DNA of 64,000 nt from Bradyrhizobium elkanii WSM2783 (lineage in GTDB: Bacteria > Pseudomonadota > Alphaproteobacteria > Rhizobiales > Xanthobacteraceae): the NCBI RefSeq assembly GCF_000472865.1, contig NZ_AXAP01000009.1, positions 62,001 to 126,000 of the forward strand. The letters run 5' to 3'. A model generated the notes under the pieces. That model was not told the origin of the DNA. It did no database searches and saw nothing but the letters and a program-made list of their open reading frames with translations. The position numbers and the translations under genes are program-made. Shown one piece after another: positions 58,727 to 64,000 of this stretch. Each line of letters begins with the position of its first letter. The first letter of the stretch is position 1.

Positions 58727-59491
58727 ATGACTGCTCCATCCCCGTGCTACACCTTTATCCTGATCCACGGCGCCTGGCAGGGCGCCTGGGCCTGGGAGAC
58801 CATCGTCCCGCGCCTGAAGGCGCTCGGCCACGAGGCTATCGCCGTCGACCTGCCGGGCAACGGCCACAATCCGCTGCCGCCCGAACAGGTCAATCTCGAG
58901 CGCTACGCTGCGCATGTTGTCGACATCATAGATAGGACGGAAGGTCCGATCATCATGATCGGGCACAGCATGGGCGGCACGGCGGCTGCGCAGGCCAGCG
59001 AAATGCGCCCGGAACGGATTGCGCTCGCGATCTTCCTCTGCGCATTCATGCTGCCTGACGGGATGTCCGTGCTGCAGTTCTATGAGCGCTATCTGGAGCC
59101 ATGGATGCGCGGCGCGCATGCGCGTGTCACCTATGATGAGGCAGGTCTCTTGTCGCGCATCGATCCGGCTTCCGCGGTCGAGGTGTTCTACCAGAAGGCG
59201 GATCGCGCGTTGGCCGAGGCTGCGGCGCGTCGCCTGACGCCGCAGCCTGAAGGCGGCCGCCGCTCGCAACTGAAGTTGTCGGCCGATCGCTTCGGCACTG
59301 TGCCGCGCGTCTATATCGAGGCGCGCGAGGATCGCTCAGTGCACCTGCCGCTGCAGCGGAAGATGCAGGAATTGTCGCCGTGCCTCGAAGTCTACGGCCT
59401 CGACAGCGACCACGCGCCGCAGCTCTCGCAGCCGGATGAGCTGGTTGCACTCTTCATGAAGGCGGTCGCCGCGCACGCCCGGACGCTGTGA
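58727..59491 (+). CDS. Alpha/beta hydrolase
   Basis: 254 residues. LIHGAWQGAWAWE opens the oxyanion region; nucleophile Ser81 lies in GHSMGG. Near the end LDSDHAPQLSQPDELV has the catalytic His (DHAPQLSQP). The short length and HGAW start suggest a hydroxynitrile-lyase/esterase-like enzyme (methylesterase family), but a substrate is not known. The gap to the dioxygenase is 12 bp, so they are co-transcribed. Confidence 0.9.
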   Translation: MTAPSPCYTFILIHGAWQGAWAWETIVPRLKALGHEAIAVDLPGNGHNPLPPEQVNLERYAAHVVDIIDRTEGPIIMIGHSMGGTAAAQASEMRPERIALAIFLCAFMLPDGMSVLQFYERYLEPWMRGAHARVTYDEAGLLSRIDPASAVEVFYQKADRALAEAAARRLTPQPEGGRRSQLKLSADRFGTVPRVYIEAREDRSVHLPLQRKMQELSPCLEVYGLDSDHAPQLSQPDELVALFMKAVAAHARTL

Positions 59492-59629
59492 CGGAGCGTG
59501 CGACCGCGCTTCAATCGCGGCGGCTAGATCGATGCTTCATTTGTGGGCAAACGGTGCTCATTTCACTTCGTTGACAGGGTTTTCGCGCAACCTATCCTGA
59601 CCGCAGTTTTGGCGAGCTGAACAGATCAG

Positions 59630-60508
59630 ATGAAGCCCTCCCTCTTTGGCTACCAGGCGCCAGCATCAATCGAAGAGGCAATCAGCATTCTGGCCGGCGA
59701 CCCCGATGCGGTCGTGCTCGCCGGCGGGCAGACATTGTTGCCCGCGATGAACTTTCGCGCTGCCAATCCGTCCACGCTGGTGGACATCCAGCATGTGGCT
59801 GATCTCCGCGGCATCGAGGTCGGCACCGAAATCATCATCGTGAAGGCGATGACCCGCCACCGCGAATTCGAACTCGATGCGGCGGTTGCGCGCGTCAATC
59901 CGCTGGTCGCTGAGGTCATGCAGCATGTTGCCCATGTGCCGATCCGCAACCGCGGCACGGTGGTTGGCAGCCTTTGCCACGCCGATCCCTCCGCCGAAAT
60001 GCCGATGCTGCTGGTGCTGCTCGGCGGCTCCGTGATCGCGCAGGGGCCGTCGGGGCGGCGCGAGATTGCGGCCGAGGATTTCTTTCAGTCGTTCCTCACC
60101 ACGGCCCGAGAGCGGGACGAGATCATCACCGAGGCGCGCTTTCCGGTGCTGCCGAAAGGCGCCGGGTGGGCCTTCGACGAGGTGACGCGGCGTCATGGCG
60201 ATTACGCGATCGCGGGCGTCGGCTGCGTGCTGTCGCTTGACGATCGCGGCCGTGCGTCGCGCGTGCAGCTTGCGGCCTGCGGCATCGCGGATACGCCAGT
60301 GCGCTTGAAGGAGGCGGAGAATATCCTCACAGGCACCACGCTCGGTGCGTCCGATCTCGACGCCGCGGTGGCGGCCTCCGGTGCGGCCGTGACGCAGCCC
60401 GACGAGATACATGTGTCCCATACCTATCGCCGCAGGGCGCTTGGCACGCTGATCCGCAGGATCGTGACGATGGCCGCGCAACGTGCCACGCAGATGGAGA
60501 CCGCCTGA
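59630..60508 (+). CDS. Molybdenum hydroxylase FAD subunit (CoxM-like), second cluster
   Basis: 292 residues with AGGQTLLPAMNFRAANP and RNRGTVVGSLCHADPSAEMP, the two FAD-binding motifs of the medium subunit. It is first of the M-S-L set, unlike the S-L-M order of the cluster at 42736. Its stop overlaps the next start (TGATG). The ATG at 59630 follows a purine-rich segment. Confidence 0.92.
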   Translation: MKPSLFGYQAPASIEEAISILAGDPDAVVLAGGQTLLPAMNFRAANPSTLVDIQHVADLRGIEVGTEIIIVKAMTRHREFELDAAVARVNPLVAEVMQHVAHVPIRNRGTVVGSLCHADPSAEMPMLLVLLGGSVIAQGPSGRREIAAEDFFQSFLTTARERDEIITEARFPVLPKGAGWAFDEVTRRHGDYAIAGVGCVLSLDDRGRASRVQLAACGIADTPVRLKEAENILTGTTLGASDLDAAVAASGAAVTQPDEIHVSHTYRRRALGTLIRRIVTMAAQRATQMETA

Positions 60509-61035
60509 TGGCGCGAACGATGAAGGCCGCGATTCCGGACCGCTCCGCCGATGCCGAGGTCGACGTGTCGATGACGGTCAACGGCGAGGCCGTCAGCCGC
60601 AGCGTCAGCGTCCGGATGCTGCTGAGCGACTTCCTGCGGCACGAGCTGAGGCTGACCGGCACCCATGTCGGCTGTGAGCACGGCGTCTGCGGCTGCTGCA
60701 CGGTCCTCCTTAACGGCAGGGCCGGCCGCTCCTGCCTGACGTTGGCGGTGCAGGCGAATGGTTACGATATCCGCACCATCGAGTCGGTCGCATCAGCTGA
60801 CGGCACGCTGCATCCGGTGCAGCAGGCGTTCAAGGAGTGCCATGGCCTGCAATGCGGCTATTGCACGCCCGGCATGGTGATGAACATCGTCGCCCGCTTC
60901 GAGGAGCCGGGAAAGCTTGATCTCACCGACGAAGGCATCAGGGATTTGCTCTCGGGCAATCTCTGCCGTTGCACTGGCTATCTCAACATCATCGCCGCGG
61001 TGCGCCGTGCCGCTGAGCTGCTCGGACGGGCCTGA
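60508..61035 (+). CDS. Molybdenum hydroxylase iron-sulfur subunit (CoxS-like), second cluster
   Basis: 175 residues. Cys56, 61, 64, 76 (GCEHGVCGCC) for the plant-type cluster and Cys116, 119, 153, 155 (CGYC, CRC) for the second. The N-terminal 25 residues are an extra polar extension. Overlaps both neighbours, so the three subunits are made together. Confidence 0.95.
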   Translation: MARTMKAAIPDRSADAEVDVSMTVNGEAVSRSVSVRMLLSDFLRHELRLTGTHVGCEHGVCGCCTVLLNGRAGRSCLTLAVQANGYDIRTIESVASADGTLHPVQQAFKECHGLQCGYCTPGMVMNIVARFEEPGKLDLTDEGIRDLLSGNLCRCTGYLNIIAAVRRAAELLGRA

Positions 61036-63428
61036 TGTCGACACGCCAGTTCGGAGCGCGCGTCGAGCGCAACATCGATCCCAAGCTGCTGCGGGGCGAG
61101 GGGGCCTTCGTCGACGACATTCCGCTGCCGGACGCGCTGCACGTCGCTTTCCTGCGCAGCCCGCATGCGCGGGCGCGGATCGTCTCCATCGACGCATCGG
61201 CAGCGAAGCGCCATCCGGGCGTCGCGGCTATCTATACCAGCGACGATATCGGCACTCTCGATGTCGAGATGCCGCTCTTGATTCCGCATCCCTCGATGAA
61301 GAATCCGAAGACCCAGCGTCCGCTAGCGCGCGGCGATGTCCACTATGTCGGGCAGACCGTGGCGATGGTGGTCGCCGTCGATCGCTATACCGCCGAAGAT
61401 GCTGCAGCGCTGATCGAGGTCGAGTACGAACCACTGCCGCTCGAGATGGACCTGGCAAAAGCGCTGACGGACGATGCGCCACTTGTGCATGCCGACGTGC
61501 CGAACAATCTGGCGGCGCATTTCATCCAGACCAGCGGCAATCCGGACGACGCTTTTGCGCGCGCCGAGCACGTCACCAAGATCACCGTGCAGGTCGACCG
61601 TTCGACCGCAGCGCCGATGGAATGCCGCGCGGTTGCGGCGCGCTGGGATGCGGTATCCGGTGAACTCACAGTGTGGGACGGCACACAGGCGCCGATCTCG
61701 GTGCGCGGCGGGCTTGCATCCGTGTTCGAGCTCGATGAGGACAAGGTCCGCGTCATCGCCCCTGACGTCGGCGGCGGCTTCGGGCAGAAGGTGCTGCTGT
61801 TCTATCCGGACGAACTCCTGGTGCCGATGGCGGCGATGCGGCTCGGGCGTCCCGTGAAATATATCGAGGACCGCCGCGAGAATTTCCTGGGCTCCTCGCA
61901 GGAGCGGACGCAGATCCACACCATCGAGCTGGCCGCGCTCAGGACCGGCGAGGTGATCGGCCTGCGCGATTTCTTTTTGCACGACACCGGTGCCTTCATT
62001 CCCTATGGCATCGCCGTGGCGCAGGTCGCTTCCACCTCGATCGCGGGCCCGTATCGCATCCCCAACATATTCGTGGAGTTCAAGGCGGTCTATACGCCGA
62101 CCGTACAGGTGACGCCATATCGCGGCTGTGGCCGGCCGCAGGCCTGCTTTGCCCTCGAACGCGCGATGGATCAGCTCGCCGAGGAACTCGGGCTCGACCG
62201 TTTCGAAATTCGCCGCCGTAACCTGATCGCCGAGAAGGAGTTTCCCTATGAGCGCGAGGGGTTGCTGTTCGCCGACGGGCTCAAGGTGACGCTCGACAGC
62301 GGCCAGTATGGCAAGGCGCTGGCGATGGCCGCAGCCGAGCTTGGCGCGGAGAGTTTCGCCGCCGAGCAGGCGAAGGCGCGCGCCGAGGGACGTTATCTCG
62401 GGCTCGGGCTCGCTTGCTACGTCGAGGGCACGGGCCTCGGTCCTTACGAGGGAGGCCACGTCAAGATCCACCCGATCACCGGCAAGGTCTACGTCAACAC
62501 CGGGCTCAGCACGCAGGGGCAGGGGCACGACACGGTGTTCGCGCAGATCGTCGCCGATCAGCTCGGCGTCAGTCCGCAGGACGTTATCGTGGTCGAGGGC
62601 GACACCAAGGCGTTCGACTGGGGCGTGGCGACCTTTGCCAGCCGCGCCGCCGTGGTCAGCGGCAACGCGATCCACAAGACGGCGCTCACCGTGCGCAAGA
62701 AGGTGATCGAAGCCGCTGCCAACATGCTCGACGTCGATCCCGACCAGATCGAGCTGCGCGATTCTGCGGCCTGGGTGAAAGGCTCGAACCGCTTTGCGCC
62801 GCTGGCGGCGATCGCGACCGCGAGCAATCCGCTGCGTTACGCCTTCAACAAGGCGGCGCAGGCGGCAACGCAGTTCGCGCGGGCGAGCAAGCATGACGGG
62901 CCGCCGCTCGCGGACGGCCAGGCGCCGGGACTGGAGGCCACCGACTATTACAGTCCATCCCAATCCACCTGGGCCTATGGCGTGCACGGCGCGATCATCG
63001 AGGTCGACCCGGGCCTGTGCACCGTGAAGATCAGGAAGTACGTCTGCATCCACGATTGCGGCAACATGATCAATCCGATGATCGTGGAGGGGCAGGTGCT
63101 CGGCGGCATCGCGCAGGGGATCGGCGGTGCGCTCTATGAACATCTCGACTACCAGGCCGACGGCAATCTCGCCAATGCCAGCCTGATGGATTTCCTGGTG
63201 CCTTACGCGACCGAGATTCCCAATGTCTCGATCCTGCACCTGGAGACGCCGACGCCGCTGAATCCGCTCGGCGTCAAGGGCGTCGGCGAGGCCGGCTGCA
63301 TCGCGGTCGGCGCGGTCGTCGCATCAGGCGTCGAAGATGCGCTGCGGCCGTTCGGCGCGCTGAAATTCCACCAGGTGCCGCTGTCGCCGAACATGATCTC
63401 ATACGCCCTGGAAACTGCTGGATATTGA
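61035..63428 (+). CDS. Molybdenum hydroxylase large subunit, second cluster
   Basis: 797 residues. GGGFG (246-250) and PYRGCGR at 361-367; the latter is a variant of the form II AYRGAGR motif with Pro for Ala and Cys for Ala, and differs from AYRGYGR of the first cluster. The catalytic Glu is in GVKGVGEAG. It hydroxylates an unknown N-heterocycle or aromatic aldehyde. A nucleoside-type ABC permease follows on the other strand, which hints at purine-like substrates. Confidence 0.93.
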   Translation: MSTRQFGARVERNIDPKLLRGEGAFVDDIPLPDALHVAFLRSPHARARIVSIDASAAKRHPGVAAIYTSDDIGTLDVEMPLLIPHPSMKNPKTQRPLARGDVHYVGQTVAMVVAVDRYTAEDAAALIEVEYEPLPLEMDLAKALTDDAPLVHADVPNNLAAHFIQTSGNPDDAFARAEHVTKITVQVDRSTAAPMECRAVAARWDAVSGELTVWDGTQAPISVRGGLASVFELDEDKVRVIAPDVGGGFGQKVLLFYPDELLVPMAAMRLGRPVKYIEDRRENFLGSSQERTQIHTIELAALRTGEVIGLRDFFLHDTGAFIPYGIAVAQVASTSIAGPYRIPNIFVEFKAVYTPTVQVTPYRGCGRPQACFALERAMDQLAEELGLDRFEIRRRNLIAEKEFPYEREGLLFADGLKVTLDSGQYGKALAMAAAELGAESFAAEQAKARAEGRYLGLGLACYVEGTGLGPYEGGHVKIHPITGKVYVNTGLSTQGQGHDTVFAQIVADQLGVSPQDVIVVEGDTKAFDWGVATFASRAAVVSGNAIHKTALTVRKKVIEAAANMLDVDPDQIELRDSAAWVKGSNRFAPLAAIATASNPLRYAFNKAAQAATQFARASKHDGPPLADGQAPGLEATDYYSPSQSTWAYGVHGAIIEVDPGLCTVKIRKYVCIHDCGNMINPMIVEGQVLGGIAQGIGGALYEHLDYQADGNLANASLMDFLVPYATEIPNVSILHLETPTPLNPLGVKGVGEAGCIAVGAVVASGVEDALRPFGALKFHQVPLSPNMISYALETAGY

Positions 63429-63435
63429 CGCCCGC

Positions 63436-63512
63436 CGTCATTGCGAGCGCAGCGAAGCAATCCATCTCACCGCTTGTGGAGACATGGATTGCTTCGCTAC
63501 GCTCGCAATGAC
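63436..63512. repeat. Inverted repeat, CGTCATTGCGAGCG family
   Basis: CGTCATTGCGAGCGCAGCGA to TCGCTACGCTCGCAATGACG with inner GCAATCCAT/ATGGATTGC, about 77 bp between convergent genes. No second copy in this window. Confidence 0.75.
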
Positions 63513-63535
63513 GTGGAAAGACAGGCGCGAGACGG

Positions 63536-64000
63536 CTACCGCCGCTCCTCGCGCACGTGTGGCTGGCCCAGCGCGCCGGGCTCCTGCGTGATGCCGGAAT
63601 CCTTGGTGCCGACCCAGATCATGACGGCGATGGTCGCCAGATACGGCGTCATCAGCATCAGATATTGCGGAACGCGGATGCCGGCCGCTGCGATCTGCGG
63701 GATCAGTGCCTCGATGCAGCCGAACAGGAGCGCGCCGGCGAGTGCGGGCCACGGCGCCCAGCGCGCGAACACGACCAGCGCCACCGCGATCCAGCCGCGG
63801 CCGCCGGTCATCCCTGTCACCCACAGTTTGACGCTGACAACCGAGATGTAGCCGCCGGCAAGGCCAATCAGTGAGGAGCCGGCGACGATCGCAAAGATGC
63901 GATGCAGCGTGACGCTGACGCCGGCGGCGTCTGCAGCGCCCGGATTCTCGCCGACCGAGCGGATGCGCAGGCCGAGCATGGTTCGGAACAGCAGGAAGTT
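63536..64000 (-). CDS. ABC transporter permease, nucleoside/BMP type (cut by window edge)
   Basis: The frame is open from 64000 down to the TAG at 63536, giving 154 C-terminal residues: membrane helices around LHRIFAIVAGSSLIGLAGGYI, the GVSV loop, GWIAVALVVFARWAPWPALAGALLFGCIEAL and the last helix near LMLMTPYLATIAVMIWVG. GLRIRSVGENPGAADAAGV is the conserved cytoplasmic loop of the YufQ/BPD_transp_2 permeases that import nucleosides or related compounds. Its N-terminus lies beyond 64000. Adjacent to the Mo-hydroxylase set. Confidence 0.88.
   Translation of the reverse strand, partial: NFLLFRTMLGLRIRSVGENPGAADAAGVSVTLHRIFAIVAGSSLIGLAGGYISVVSVKLWVTGMTGGRGWIAVALVVFARWAPWPALAGALLFGCIEALIPQIAAAGIRVPQYLMLMTPYLATIAVMIWVGTKDSGITQEPGALGQPHVREERR

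Noticed and set aside
61323-63239. 638-codon minus-strand ORF
   Set aside because: Antisense to the second large subunit; no motif, compositional shadow.
1-64000. CRISPR arrays, transposases, integrases, rRNA, phage genes
   Set aside because: No regularly spaced identical repeats, no DDE or recombinase motifs, and no rRNA sequence were recognised in the window.

Overview
The window is a GC-rich chromosomal segment of an alphaproteobacterium, most probably Bradyrhizobium or a close relative in the Nitrobacteraceae. The evidence is circumstantial but consistent: CtrA-type TTAA-N7-TTAA boxes, DUF2336 and CheY/Hpt signalling genes, COG3904-type and BA14K-type small secreted proteins, an Omp25/RopB-like beta barrel, two CO-dehydrogenase-like molybdenum hydroxylase trios, and several dispersed palindromic repeat families. 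No rRNA, phage, transposase, integrase or CRISPR array was seen. Two tRNA genes are present, Thr(TGT) and Tyr(GTA).

Layout. 1-9801: 5' end of thrS, an MFS exporter, a secreted hydrolase-like protein, an amino-acid permease translationally coupled to a periplasmic protein, an NTF2-FMO fusion, a 55-residue membrane protein, yidD and a ClpP-fold periplasmic protein. 10032-11871: an IscU-like scaffold, folE and hisI. 11960-17139: a compact operon for a class B (ba3-like) heme-copper oxidase, with CuA subunit II, subunit I, a 57-residue membrane protein and three multiheme c-type cytochromes. 17152-25360: a cell-cycle/motility-type neighbourhood (CtrA box, lytic transglycosylase, DUF2336, Hpt, CheY-like, nadK) followed by a CHASE2 adenylate cyclase and a FecR-like periplasmic partner. 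25720-38374: mostly envelope and small secreted proteins, an S10 peptidase, an acyltransferase, a Ni/Co transporter, tRNA-Thr and rlmB. 38581-53979: tRNA-Tyr, then a catabolic region with three regulators (two HxlR, one IclR), enoyl-CoA hydratase, class III CoA-transferase, a molybdenum hydroxylase (S-L-M order), an ABC substrate-binding protein, aldehyde dehydrogenase, SDR and a PLP enzyme. 54140-57397: a cytochrome c and a run of very small proteins around a host-attachment protein. 57743-64000: an Fe(II)/2OG dioxygenase, an alpha/beta hydrolase, a second molybdenum hydroxylase (M-S-L order) and a nucleoside-type ABC permease cut by the window end.

Regulatory signals read directly from the sequence: two near-identical 15-bp palindromes between an HxlR gene and the divergent molybdenum-hydroxylase operon; a 9+9-bp palindrome before the enoyl-CoA hydratase operon; an IclR/ABC divergent promoter whose -10 lies in an inverted repeat; a perfect CtrA box before the transglycosylase; and three GGAAC-N16-CNNT promoter-like elements, each 33-34 bp before the start of a small envelope protein, which suggests a general-stress (EcfG) regulon. 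All functions are inferred from sequence reading alone; no database search was run.
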